A stretch of DNA of 64,000 nucleotides from Serripes groenlandicus (Eukaryota > Mollusca > Bivalvia > Cardiida > Cardiidae), in the NCBI GenBank assembly GCA_031761405.1, contig JASEVX010000085.1, positions 248,001 to 312,000 of the forward strand. Direction: 5' to 3'. How positions within the stretch are numbered: position 1 is the first letter of the stretch; each line of letters opens with the position of its first letter. This document shows, piece after piece, positions 55,201 to 64,000 of the stretch. The position numbers were made by a program, and so were the translations under genes. A model generated the notes under the pieces. The model saw only the letters and a program-made list of their open reading frames with translations. It was not told the origin of the DNA and did no database searches.

Positions 55201-58200
55201 AAACGTGGATGATATAAAAAACTTAACAAAGGTGTGACACTTATGCCAACGCTGATGCCAAGGCGAGTAGGATAGCTTGCCTTTTCTTAGAAAAGTCGAG
55301 CTAAAAATGGGTATCATTGTTTTTAAGTCTTATTGGTAATAAGTTCAAACTTTTAAGCCTTTTCCCACATATAGACACATTTTGATGCATCTGCAGAAGA
55401 CGACTTTTGAAATATATAAGTTCTGAATTTGTCACAATGTGTTTAACTCTATTCAATTATAATGATTTCATTTTCAGAGTTTCCAAACTTTTGCATATAT
55501 GTTTTCAATGTCTACTGCAGATTTATGTATGTGGGAAAGGGGGTGTTACGGCATAGCAATCCTGATATGCCATCTTGACCAGAGGTAAACCCTGATCAAC
55601 AAATGTGTTGAAACAATATTCCCTACAAAAAGGGACCATTACTCAAATGGCCCTAGTGTAATCAAAATGGAACTTTAACCCACTCCGCTTTCTGATGCCT
55701 CTGCAGCATACGACTTTTAAAAACATTGTGGCAAAAGGCAAAATTGCTCATCAGGAGCAATATAATCTTTTTACCTCAATTTGTTCAACACTATTCAATA
55801 ATTATACTTCCATTTACGGAGAGTTTACCTACTTTAATCTTAATGTTTTTTAAAGTTGTCTGCTACAGATTTGTTGTTTGTGGAAAAGGGTTAAATGACG
55901 ACTTCAGGTGTGTAAAACTATATGTTGGATGGCAGTCAGTTGCCTTGGAATAATGTCATGTGTTGTCCTGGTGGGAACAGGTCGACATACACATGGATAG
56001 CTAAACTGACCACACAATGATAAAACAAGACTTGGCAATTATGTTAAAATACAACTGACTAATCAATTGATTGAAATACACCTGAACTCTAAATAAGGTG
56101 TCAAATCCTGGTTTGGGAGGACCAAAAAGAATTATCTTACTGAGATTGCTCTTTTGGATACCCAAACTATAGGGTTTAAATCTTTCATGCATACAACTAA
56201 TCTGTCATAGCCAATTTTGAAAATATCTAGACAAAAGTTTGGAAAAACTCTGTAAAATGAAAGTATCATTATTAGATAAGAGTTGAAACTTGAAACCATC
56301 ATCACAATTTGTTCACAATTTGTTCATAAGATGCGCCTGCAAATGGGAAAGTGTTAATTCCTTAGTAAGGGAGATATAACATTGTAGTTTGCAAAAACAT
56401 AAAACATGTCAACTCATTCTTGAGCATGAAACTTACCAAAAAGCAGAAAACGAAGGCAAATTTGGCCACTTGTTTCACAGTAAGTTTATTGAGGGCCCTG
56501 AGTCTGATTTCTTCAGCTCGGAGAGATGCTTGGTAAGACAGCCGGGCGATCACATGGTCTTCTGCATAGGCGTCTGCAATCAGATAATTAATTCTTCCTT
56601 GATGAAGACAGCTTCTGGTGCCTTACGTAGTAGATATCTTTTTTCCTTTTCCACATTGTTTTCAACTTTGTATCAAAATAATTCTACACAATTTTCAAGA
56701 CGTCACCAATATCTACTTAGATAGTTACAAAACAGACGACTCTAAAGATTATCATATCAGGTAAACATTTAAGTAAATTAAGATATATATCTTAAAAAAA
56801 TGTCATTCAAACATGGTACTTTCATGTTAAAGAAAACCATGCAATTTTAACTTATTTATCTTCTCTCTTTGTATGTATGCCTTCTACTTGAAAGAATATT
56901 TAAGGTAAAAATGTTGTTGATGCTTTATAAAAACTTGACTCACTGAATAATTTATTTTTTTTAAACTTTCAAAAGTCTTGAAACATCCATGTTGACATAT
57001 TAATTTGATGTTTATTTCAATGCTATTTTCATTCATAGATTTCTGCTACATTTGCATATGTTTAGAGATTGAAATGAATTCAGTCTATAACAAGCGGGTT
57101 GACAGTTGGTAGAAGTAGAGGACAAATTTCCCTTGTTCATACTGCATAATCAGTGTAAGTGTTGCTTAAGGCTATATATAACAAATAAGGAAAGTGGTTT
57201 AATCCTTTCTCACATAAAACAATTCTGCAGCAGATGACTTTGAAAACATATTGGCAAAAATGAGAAATATCTCCACAAATGAGAGTTTAATCATTAAACA
57301 GAGTTGAAAACATTGTGGCTCATCATGAGCAATTTCTCCTTTTGACACAATTTTAAAATCGTCTGCTGCAAATGCGTCGGAATGCGTCTGCAGGTGGAAA
57401 AGGGTTGAATATGTTGCAAGAACTTGTTTCACATAGATGTTATTAATGAGTATTTATATACAATACACCTTTTAAGACTTACCTGAAAGTTGGCGTACTT
57501 CCATCAAATTACTAAATCGAACAGACCTGGCATGAGGCTCTGAAAAAATATATATTCATTAAGTATACATTAAAAACATTGATTAAAAAGGAGTTAAATG
57601 ATCCTAGACATAGTTGCAATTATAATTATTTAGCCAGAAGGTCAAAGCCCCATGAGGCAAATTACAAAATGACAAACATTAAACATGCAACAAATTTACA
57701 GATAAGAGGAAGTTAAAAAAAGGTAGGTTCATTAACTTTTTCCCACAAAAAGATGCCTCTGCATCAGACAACTTAAGAAAACATTGAGACTAAAGGAGAA
57801 ACTGCTCAATGTCATAATGAGCAATTTCTCCTTTTGCAACACTCTTTTTAACCTTATTTAATTACTGTATTTTTATTTACTGATATTTTTCATATATTTG
57901 CCAAGATGCTATTCTCTACGGCTATTTTGTTGTATGTGGGAAGGGGGTAAGTCAAACAACAACCACAGCTCTGAAGTGATAGAAAAGTTGTGTTGAGATT
58001 CTGTGACTTTCATATTTAACAGGAGTGTAATCAAGCTTGTAAGAGCTATAAAAAACTCAAACACAAAAATGTATGCTTGATTGAAAAGTTCTGCGATAAA
58101 TCCTGTATCAGGACAGAATGAAAAAGCCTTAAGGTGAAAGGTGAATCTATTAAAATAAAAGTTTGCTCACCATTTTCCCCATCATATTCTGCTCCATTAC

Positions 58201-60611
58201 CAGTCTTGTCATCGTACTTTAATGGAACATACACAGGCTCTGTCTGTAAAATCAAATATCTGTGTCTTTGTATGCTTTTTTAATGCCTTATGAGTCATTA
58301 CTGAACTAAATGATATATAACTGTTTACCTGATATGAAAGAGCATCTGGATAATCTCAATTTGTGATGAAAACACTTTTAGAGAAGGAGAAATTGTTTCT
58401 TTTCAGCAATTTTCAACTTTGTTTTCAACAGTCATCAGTTGCAGTGCAGTTGTCTTTATCATGGAAATGATTAAATCCATACACAAGCATTGAAAATGAA
58501 CAAACATACTTTTTATGACCAAAATGATATCGAACAGTAGATATGGGTCCTTATACTTAATGTTATCAAATCTTTGAAAACACCTGAGGCTGAAATATGG
58601 AAAATCTCTGTAAATGATTATTATTGAGCAATTTCTTCTTTTGCCACAATGTTTTCAAAAGATGTCTGCAAATGGGAAAGAGTTAACACAGACAGAGCAG
58701 TAGATGAGGTTGATACTTCATGTTATAAAATCTAAGTTCCAAATTTACCAATAATTCTTCTGTTTCAATAGATTCTGGTCCATCACTTTTAGGAGCAATC
58801 TGAAATAAAGGAATCGATAAGGAAACTGTTTACATGACAAATACAAAAATAATGAAAATAAAAAAAATAAAGCTTTTTACTTCTTTTTTTAGTTATAAGC
58901 ACAATAAAGCAGATTTCATCTCATATACTTTTAAAACCTTCCACGTCTGAAAGGATAATAATTATCAGACTTCCTGCATACAACACATATACAGCATTTA
59001 TTTATAAGACGTTCAAAACATCTTTACAAAAATATAGAAAATCTCTAAAAGTATGACTATTGAAAACAATGTGGCATCATGAGAAATTGCTCATCTTAAT
59101 TGATTTCTCCTTTTGCCGCAATGTTTTCAAAAGTTTGTCTGCTGCAGATGTATCCAAATGTGTCTGCAAGTTTTGAAGTGGGAAAGGGTTGTTGTGAAAC
59201 GATTTTGTTTATGCCAAAAACATAGAATTTAATTGAGTAATAAGAGAGGTTCCTATGTTGTGGGCATACAAAGGGAAAATATTGAGTTTCAGCTCTTGAT
59301 AGACCTTGAGAGAATTATTGAGATAGTTTGACTTTGGAACCAACATTTAACAAGAATCACAACCATCTGCCCACACCCTGGAGTATGTACTGAAAAAAAG
59401 GACAGAAAGGGTAGAGATTCGGTTGAAGATATCTTTGCTGCATTGTTTACATTTTTTAACAAACCATTTTATATAGGTAATACATGTAGTAAGTAAGTTT
59501 CTTACCCAGTTTTTCTTGCACTGATTTCTCCAGGGTTTCCAGAAGAGAAAGCCACTCAGGTACAGAGTAAACATGCATGTCTTCATGTAAGTGCTGAAGT
59601 ACGGTTTACCGAAGTCTTCATTCTTGAATAAATACTGTGGAAAAAAACACAAGAGCAGACCATTACAGAGGGCTAGGTAAAAAGTTGCAGTAAACTGGTC
59701 TTTTCCCATCAATATCTCTCTAATAACTTAACGAAACACTATGTTGTGAGTACTCAAAAGAATCGTCTCACTGAGTAACCACAACATAGGGTTTGAGTGT
59801 CAAATGATGGTTTCGGAATTTTAAATACTCATCTTTATCTACAGCTCTGCCATTGGGAAATCTGACCTTTTGGGGTTAAACATTAACCCTTTCCCACATA
59901 CAACAGATTGCTGCAATACCATAAAAAATATCTATAGGCATTCATGTGAAATTAATATACCAAAACAAATAAAATTATAATGAAGAATGTAGAAGTAGAT
60001 TTTTCCTTTTACTGCAATGTTTTTGAAAGGATTAAACTTGTTTTAATATCTAACATTGATTGTGAAACAACTTTATGGCACTTGAAGTCCGTTTCCTGGA
60101 TACTTATCCAAAATATGAGATGAAAGTCTCTAGCGGTTGACCCAGATTTCACGGGATAAATCCTGTCACAGTAAGCCTTTTCCACATTTTGAAACTTCTC
60201 CACCAGATGAATTATGTATAATAACTATAAGCAATTTCTCCTTTTTGCAACAATATGTATTTATCTTCAATTACTAATTAAAGTATTATTTATAGATTTT
60301 TCAAATTTGTTTGAACATGTATTCCAAGTCATCTGAAGCAATGTTGTAGTATGTTGGAAAGGGTCAAACTTTTCCACAACACTTCTGTAACAACTCTGTA
60401 TCACTGCTATCAGAATAACACCTTAGCAATTCTAAAAAGTACAATTAAACTCATTAATACTCTGAAAATACAAATTACAATCATATCTGGTAGATTATTA
60501 ACCTACCTCTGTGAGTTCTGAGGAAGCCACCCATATCAGATCCACAACCAGTAACACAACAATACCAAGTACCAGTCTTTGGGACTTTGTCAAACCTGTA
60601 AGCCCAAACAT
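49050..60611 (-). CDS. SLC35F5: SLC35F5-like solute carrier (EamA/DMT fold), 11 exons
   Basis: A multi-pass membrane transporter of the SLC35 nucleotide-sugar-transporter-like superfamily; the substrate of SLC35F5 is not established. Exons in transcript order: 60611-60507, 59634-59506, 58799-58749, 58243-58171, 57539-57483, 56573-56437, 53665-53496, 52902-52736, 52296-52137, 51179-51089, 49259-49050. All phases join, giving 449 residues. Diagnostic blocks are [87 protein letters not shown] and PVFLAFFAI. About ten hydrophobic segments are visible. Human SLC35F5 is longer at the N terminus (about 520 residues). The ATG at 60611 has an in-frame TAA just upstream, which supports it as the start. 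The C terminus after VPVSR may be alternatively spliced. Confidence 0.93.
49324..49554 (-). mobile_element. piggyBac-like MITE in the last SLC35F5 intron
   Basis: TTAA both sides, hairpin gaaattgttcaaaacgagca. It lies 64 nt upstream (in transcript sense) of the terminal-exon acceptor. Another, more eroded copy follows at 49580-49775. Confidence 0.88.
49775..50620. other. SLC35F5 intron sequence, AT-rich, nothing recognised
   Basis: Overlapping short open frames at 50109-50417 have no splice context or familiar motif and are treated as chance. Confidence 0.5.
50767..50996 (-). mobile_element. piggyBac-like MITE, nearly complete
   Basis: TTAA at the left, ATAA at the right, TIRs CCCTTTCCCTCATA. 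It interrupts or abuts an older eroded copy that starts near 50625 and ends near 51060. Confidence 0.88.
51089..51179 (-). CDS. SLC35F5: SLC35F5 exon 10
   Basis: The split codon TG|G gives W, then [20 protein letters not shown] and [10 protein letters not shown]. Matches human [25 protein letters not shown]. Donor gtaagc, exit phase 0. Confidence 0.95.
51225..51480. repeat. ~43-bp minisatellite with GACA runs in an SLC35F5 intron
   Basis: About six units of 'gacagacagacaggcgatgg' plus 'acgagcgatccatatg', immediately beside exon 10. Confidence 0.85.
51895..52115 (-). mobile_element. eroded piggyBac-like MITE in an SLC35F5 intron
   Basis: ccctttcccacgtgcaaac ... tgtacatgtgaaaggg, with ctgcagcagatg and ctgctgcag arms. 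It ends about 20 nt from exon 9. Confidence 0.7.
52137..52296 (-). CDS. SLC35F5: SLC35F5 exon 9
   Basis: [20 protein letters not shown], then [16 protein letters not shown] and [12 protein letters not shown]. Matches the human LLLWPGFFLLHYT and [18 protein letters not shown] blocks. Acceptor gttttcag, donor gtgagt. Confidence 0.96.
52564..52712. mobile_element. hAT-like MITE, internally shortened
   Basis: tagagctctagataaggggc ... gttgtgggtactcaaaagaa ... gagctgtataaccctcctgg. It ends 24 nt from exon 8 of SLC35F5. Family as at 24853. Confidence 0.7.
52736..52902 (-). CDS. SLC35F5: SLC35F5 exon 8
   Basis: [31 protein letters not shown] and [14 protein letters not shown] are two membrane segments plus the highly conserved [15 protein letters not shown] loop. 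Acceptor aatttcag, donor gtgagc, phase 2 in and phase 1 out. Confidence 0.95.
53130..53415 (+). repeat. short repeat pair ending in CTCTTGTTT
   Basis: Two copies of 'aaattgctataatacagctt' with 'gtgaacacaatagagcttcc' precede 'gcataggccttcattggcct' and CTTGTTT. The end matches the pearl/Helentron-like elements. Confidence 0.6.
53496..53665 (-). CDS. SLC35F5: SLC35F5 exon 7
   Basis: [20 protein letters not shown] begins the exon, followed by the hydrophobic [17 protein letters not shown] and [13 protein letters not shown]. The counterpart in human is [20 protein letters not shown]. Acceptor attttcag, donor gtaggt, phase 0 in and phase 2 out. Confidence 0.95.
54081..54645 (-). mobile_element. 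pearl/Helentron-like element starting ACGCCCGTTTTG (reverse)
   Basis: In the minus direction it starts 'tttttatacgcccgttttg' with a GC-rich gggcgggcgggcggcg stretch and ends 'ggcgctcttgtt'. The core has two ~185-bp units ('gggcgataactcttgattga', 'cgaacttgtccgagatatt'). Confidence 0.75.
54646..55312 (-). mobile_element. AGCTCGAC-type element with ~110-400-bp repeats (reverse)
   Basis: The start in the minus direction is tttttagctcgacttttct (55293-55312). The core has copies of 'gtaagtttcaaagcaatatc' and 'gggccataattctttaaat'; similar units occur at 53690-54080. An insertion at about 54770-55010 begins 'agatggagtgctccccggag'. Confidence 0.6.
55355..55545 (-). mobile_element. eroded piggyBac-like MITE
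   Basis: cttttcccacatatagacac ... gtatgtgggaaaggggg. The arms with ctgcag are partly lost. Confidence 0.65.
55675..55894 (-). mobile_element. piggyBac-like MITE, TTAA flanks, eroded TIRs
   Basis: ttaacccactccgctttctg ... gtggaaaagggttaa. Hairpin aaattgctcatcaggagcaa. In an SLC35F5 intron. Confidence 0.75.
56180..56357 (+). mobile_element. eroded piggyBac-like MITE
   Basis: A CATACAACTAAT-type left arm and 'gcaaatgggaaagtgttaa' right end, the centre largely lost. It ends 80 nt before exon 6 of SLC35F5. A hAT-like MITE fragment is at about 56090-56175. Confidence 0.6.
56437..56573 (-). CDS. SLC35F5: SLC35F5 exon 6
   Basis: Encodes [20 protein letters not shown] and then [20 protein letters not shown] and VFCFL. 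The KLT-x-x-QVAK...FCF block begins the core transporter half. Phase 1 in, phase 0 out, donor gtaagt. Confidence 0.93.
57198..57410 (+). mobile_element. piggyBac-like MITE, CCCACATA-type
   Basis: taatcctttctcacataaaac ... ctgcaggtggaaaagggttg, with tctgcagcagatgac and gtctgctgca arms. About 75 nt from exon 5. Confidence 0.75.
57483..57539 (-). CDS. SLC35F5: SLC35F5 exon 5
   Basis: The split codon G|AG is followed by [18 protein letters not shown]; acceptor ttttttcag, donor gtaagt. It matches human SRVRFSNIMEIRQLP. Confidence 0.93.
57730..57950 (-). mobile_element. piggyBac-like MITE, eroded
   Basis: ctttttcccacaaaaagatg ... tgtatgtgggaagggggt. The core hairpin 'gaaactgctcaatgtcataa' remains. 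Confidence 0.65.
58171..58243 (-). CDS. SLC35F5: SLC35F5 exon 4
   Basis: [20 protein letters not shown] followed by DGEN, acceptor ttttacag, donor gtgagc, exit phase 1. It matches the human SEPLYVPVKFHD block in the first long cytosolic loop. Confidence 0.9.
58749..58799 (-). CDS. SLC35F5: SLC35F5 exon 3 (cytosolic linker)
   Basis: 17 codons, [17 protein letters not shown], acceptor tatttcag, donor gtaaat, phase 0 on both sides. It is not conserved with vertebrates in sequence, but its phases fit exons 2 and 4, and it falls in the variable loop before the YVPLK block. Confidence 0.75.
58900..59190 (+). mobile_element. piggyBac-like MITE, eroded
   Basis: gcaacatacaacacat-like left arm, 'gtctgctgcagatgtatcc' and 'gaagtgggaaagggttg' right end. 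In the intron between SLC35F5 exons 2 and 3. Confidence 0.6.
59506..59634 (-). CDS. SLC35F5: SLC35F5 exon 2 (TM2)
   Basis: 43 codons in phase 0, acceptor tttccacag, donor gtaaga. [20 protein letters not shown] and [12 protein letters not shown] match human [20 protein letters not shown] and IIWKPWRQQC closely. Confidence 0.93.
59715..59849. mobile_element. hAT-like MITE, one end eroded
   Basis: Core gttgtgagtactcaaaagaa / ctgagtaaccacaacatagg; right end ctttatctacagctctg. Located in the first SLC35F5 intron. Confidence 0.7.
60507..60611 (-). CDS. SLC35F5: SLC35F5 exon 1 (candidate start, TM1)
   Basis: ATG at 60611-60609 in the context gccATGt, with TAA two codons upstream. It encodes [16 protein letters not shown] and then [19 protein letters not shown], the first membrane segment. 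The donor is gtaggt. A CAG at the end of 'ggcttacag' (ending near 60599) could instead be an acceptor, which would make this an internal exon with upstream coding sequence, as in the longer human protein. Confidence 0.85.
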
Positions 60612-61556
60612 GGCTTAAAACTCTTACTAGTCCTAGAATTAAAAAAAAAATACAGTCATGGTTAATTTGAGATTAAGTAAATCCCATCAATATCTTGTAA
60701 AATTGTTGAAACATTGGTTTGGTCTGGTCAGTCAATTAACTTTGAACATAAATGATAAAATAATGCCACTAGTAGGCATCACCTTAAACAATAGAAAAAT
60801 CTTTAATTATATATCCTCTACATATATACATAGAAAAATCATTTGTAAACAAATTCCATTTAAATAGCGACACAATTTTCAGCATGAAGATGCATTTTGA
60901 CCCAATTGCAGCAACTATTAAAACAAAATTCATTGAACAATGATATCTTTGCAAGTTTCAAAGTATGATTTCTCAGGACTCATAAACTGACTATCAAATG
61001 GGTTTAAGCCCATTTCGTCTAATCCCAATTCGTCTAATCACATTTCGTCTACACTTTTCGCAATTTGTCACATTTCGTCTACAACCAATTTACACCCCGG
61101 TGCCATTTCGTTTACACTTAGATTAATGAGACAGACAGTCTAATTCAATAAGACGGACATATTTTGATTAAAATATGTGGGTTATACTTACATTGTGGAC
61201 CCATACCAGAGCATCTTTTCATTGGAAATTGTTTTATTTTATCGTTCTATATTTGATAATTTTTATCTGATTATATTGGAATGTCGCAATGACTTTAAGG
61301 GACTCATGACATTTAGCCAGTCTTAGTCTACATTATGTACAAAGTCCGAAGGCTGTAAAACAAAAGAAACACAAAGTTCATAACAAATTTTAATAATAGT
61401 TCATGCTTAATACAAGATAATATATAAGAATCTATTATCGTTGCAAAGGCAAAAATGATCAGCAGTTTGTTCAAAAATCAATTTCCATTGAGACCCCCTT
61501 AATAAAGATAAAAGCAGTAATTGCTTAAAGTTTTCACACCAAGATTTATAATTGCT
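60612..61556. other. upstream region of SLC35F5, no recognised promoter motif
   Basis: Mostly AT-rich. At about 61015-61130 lies a block of 'atttcgtctaatccca'-type short repeats (five to six copies). An open stretch at 60658-60867 has no familiar motif. Confidence 0.5.
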
Positions 61557-61830
61557 TTAACCCTTTCCCTCATACGACAATTCTGCAGCAGACGACTTTG
61601 AACGTATTTTGTCAAAACATAGAAAATCTCCATAATTGAATGGATAACCTATGACAAAAAGTGGAAAACATTGTGGCTTTCTGACGCCTCTGCAGCAGAC
61701 GGCTTTTTGAAAACATAGTGACAAAAGAAGAAATTGCACAAAACGTGCAATTTCTCCTTTTGTCACTATGTTTTCAAAAAGCCGTCTGCTGCAGAGGCAT
61801 CAGAAAGGGTCTATATGAGGAAAGGGTTAA
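61557..61830 (+). mobile_element. piggyBac-like MITE with a duplicated, inverted right arm
   Basis: TTAA at both ends. The left arm runs normally to 'ggaaaacattgtgg' at 61676. The expected hairpin is then replaced by a full inverted copy of the right arm, giving a palindrome from 61677 to 61807 with ~63-bp arms. A chimera within the family. Confidence 0.85.
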
Positions 61831-61880
61831 GAAAGGTCAAATTAAGATGAAATGGCAATCTCCGTAGACATATAGCTATG

Positions 61881-62997
61881 TACAGTCAAACTTGTATTAA
61901 GAGACCACCCAAGGGAAATGCTATAAGTGGTCTCTTAAGACAGGTGGTCTCTTATTGAGGTACACATGTATTTTTCTTTTTTTGGGTCTTATGTATACTA
62001 CATTATGTATTGGTATTAAAGAATAAATAACAATAAACATTTTGTTGTTCTGCTAATTTTATATTTTATTTCAATATTAATAATATTTATTTGCAAAAGT
62101 GCAAGTTGATAAATAAAACATATATAAATTTAATCACAAACTTGATTGTTATTTATTATTTGATGTTTTTGTTTAACTATAACATGAAAAGGATATGTAC
62201 ATGTATGTTCAGAAGAAGAATAGAGCACTACTTCTTACTAAAAGAGTCACTGATCGTGTTCTGTTTCAAAGACTGTCCATCTAAATACAATTTATTTAAG
62301 GAGTCATTTAAAGACATAGTCAGGTTTAACATTTTTGAGTGTCCACAGATTTGCTAATTAAATCTAACAAAAGAGCCGATTAAATAAACGTGCTATCACC
62401 ATTAGAAAGCAAAAAACAAACACAGATCCAATTAAAGAGATCAAAAAGTCGGACCGAAATTGTCATAATCAATCCACAAACAATCCCAAAACTATCCACG
62501 GGGTGATTTAACACGGTCAATAATTGACGTTAAAGTGTATTAAGTACAAATTGATAAACCTGCAATTATCGGCTTTTACCACTGCAATACATCTGCAGTA
62601 TTTCAGAGTCATAACAAAGACAATAACTGTAGCTAAAATGTATTAAATACAAACTGCTAACAAGGCATTTATCGGTTTTTACCCACTCTAATACACGTCT
62701 GCAGAATTTGACCTCGGGTAATTTTACATGTAACACCTTTAGCTTGATGATAATTTAAACTTGTGTGGTTTACACGCGACAGTTGTGTTAGGATTATTTG
62801 ACTGTTAGATTTAAGGTCGCTAAACCGTGTTTTTTTATTAAAAAGGGAATGGTTTTAGTGTCCGTTGGTCGCAGACAGCAGGATCTCGCTTATTGCAGGT
62901 TAATTTATGACTAAAAAACATCGGGGGGAGTTCAATGTGGTCGCATACACCAGGGGGTCGGTTATACCAGGTGGTCGGTAGTACAGGTTTGACTGTA
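61881..62997. mobile_element. 1.1-kb non-autonomous DNA transposon, CAGTCAAAC ends
   Basis: The left end cagtcaaacttgtattaaga and the complement of the right end (cagtcaaacctgtactaccg) form ~27-bp imperfect inverted repeats, flanked by TA. No transposase frame inside. The superfamily is not assigned. Same ends as the MITE at 8112-8289. Confidence 0.75.
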
Positions 62998-62999
62998 TA

Positions 63000-64000
63000 T
63001 TCATTTTATGGACAGTAGACGACATGGGAACAAGGAATGACAGACGTTTCTCCCCCAAACCGTTTCCTCCCAAGACGTTTCCCCCCCAAAATTGGGGTGG
63101 AAACGTCTGCAGTAGCATTATATATATAGAAAATGAGAGGGGTCACTACACCTTATAGTAGTCTAGATAAACAAGTATGAATAGTTTTATATATTTAGTT
63201 AAAATGTAATTACACTTTGTTAAGGGTTTTGAATGAAAAATAATTTTCTTTAATGATGTTACTTAAATGTTGCTAAATCATATATAAAGGTAATTAGTAT
63301 GTTTGCATTTAAAGTATGTTTGATGGTTTTTTTTTTTTAATTTTAATTAATTAAGTTTTTTTATCTTGATTTCATTGTTAAATATAATTAGGTGTTGCTT
63401 AAATGTTTGACAATCAGTGAATAACATTGTGTTGTTTGAAGGTTCAATATTTTCTTTGATGTTCTCTGAACTGGGGACTGCTAATTATTAATTGTAGTCT
63501 GTAACTTTGTTGTTTTGTTTTCATTTAGATATAAATATTTTAATTGGGATAATAGTTGTTTTGAGTAATATGTAATAAAGTATATAAACCAAAGAAATTA
63601 ATGCAGTTTTATGCTTTCATGAATTAATTGCTGTCAAAATAGAGTTTCATAAATTTCATATAGTTGTTCATTTGTGATTATTTGGATTTATTTAATGCCT
63701 ATCGATGGATTATAGAGATATCTCAGTGAAATAGAAACTGGTAATCCACTTTATCAAACAGTGAAATTACCATTTTCAAACAGTGAAATTACCACTTTTC
63801 AAGCAGTGAAATTACCATTTTTTGCCGGAACTACTTTCTTTCATGATTTATATTTGTTTAATTATGGAGTTTTCTTTCATGCCCACTGATGAATTATAGA
63901 AATTTCTCATAAAATAATAATCCTATAATTTCACTTGTGAAACCAGTGAGATTATGACTTTTTAATTGACGGAACAACATTTTTTCTCCATGTTGTTGAC
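63000..64000. other. AT-rich terminal stretch, no gene
   Basis: 63020-63115 holds an inverted pair (cagacgtttctcccccaaa / ttggggtggaaacgtctgc). 63755-63820 has three to four copies of 'cagtgaaattaccattttc'. Otherwise nothing recognised. Confidence 0.55.

Noticed and set aside
59347..59392. An extra SLC35F5 exon reading [13 protein letters not shown]
   Set aside because: It needs phase 2 entry, but exon 2 exits in phase 0 and joins exon 3 (58799) directly in frame.

Overview
The window is eukaryotic, AT-rich and dominated by repeats. It reads as a bivalve mollusc genome, probably heterodont. The evidence is two intron-rich animal genes plus repeats typical of bivalves: tandem cores rich in 'aaggtcaaggtca', pearl/Helentron-like elements ending in CTCTTGTTT, tRNA-derived SINEs and many miniature inverted-repeat elements (MITEs). 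No prokaryotic signature is present. The species cannot be named from the sequence alone.

There are two protein-coding genes, facing each other (convergent) across about 24 kb of repeats. (1) Plus strand, 2987 to 24851: a DBF4 ortholog, the regulatory subunit of the CDC7 kinase that licenses DNA replication origins. Its 5' exons lie outside the window or were not found. Nine exons were recognised by hand. They cover part of the N-terminal BRCT-like motif, a candidate motif M and the split DBF4-type CCHH zinc finger. The last exon is 6.4 kb long and encodes a 2148-residue tail. This layout resembles Drosophila Chiffon, not the short vertebrate DBF4. The tail holds an S-P-[LM]-K minisatellite, an acidic repeat, and six spaced copies of an aromatic/acidic module ([FY]W-x-Y ... 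K-x-L-x-x-L-K-x-x-W-N-x-L) that I do not recognise from any named family. (2) Minus strand, 60611 to 49050: an SLC35F5-type solute carrier (EamA/DMT transporter fold). Eleven exons join with consistent phases into a 449-residue protein.

The rest is repeats. The most striking is a swarm of roughly fifty or more copies and fragments of a ~230-bp palindromic MITE with TTAA flanks and CCCTTTCCC termini (piggyBac-like ends), found from 1.5 to 62 kb. A second MITE family (CAGAG...AGATAAGG ends, hAT-like) sits directly after the DBF4 stop codon and 11 nt inside the first visible DBF4 intron. Other repeats are a 41-bp satellite (45.04-46.52 kb), nested Helentron/pearl-like elements with 125-175-bp tandem cores (6.7-7.6, 13.7-17.3, 30.4-34.8, 35.1-40.1 and 53.1-55.3 kb), a duplicated and inverted promoter-like element carrying CRE and E2F-like palindromes (42.66-43.95 kb), and two tRNA-headed SINEs, one with a 14-bp target-site duplication.

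All gene models were made by eye from translation, splice dinucleotides and phase continuity. Family names come from remembered knowledge of DBF4 and SLC35F5, not from a search.
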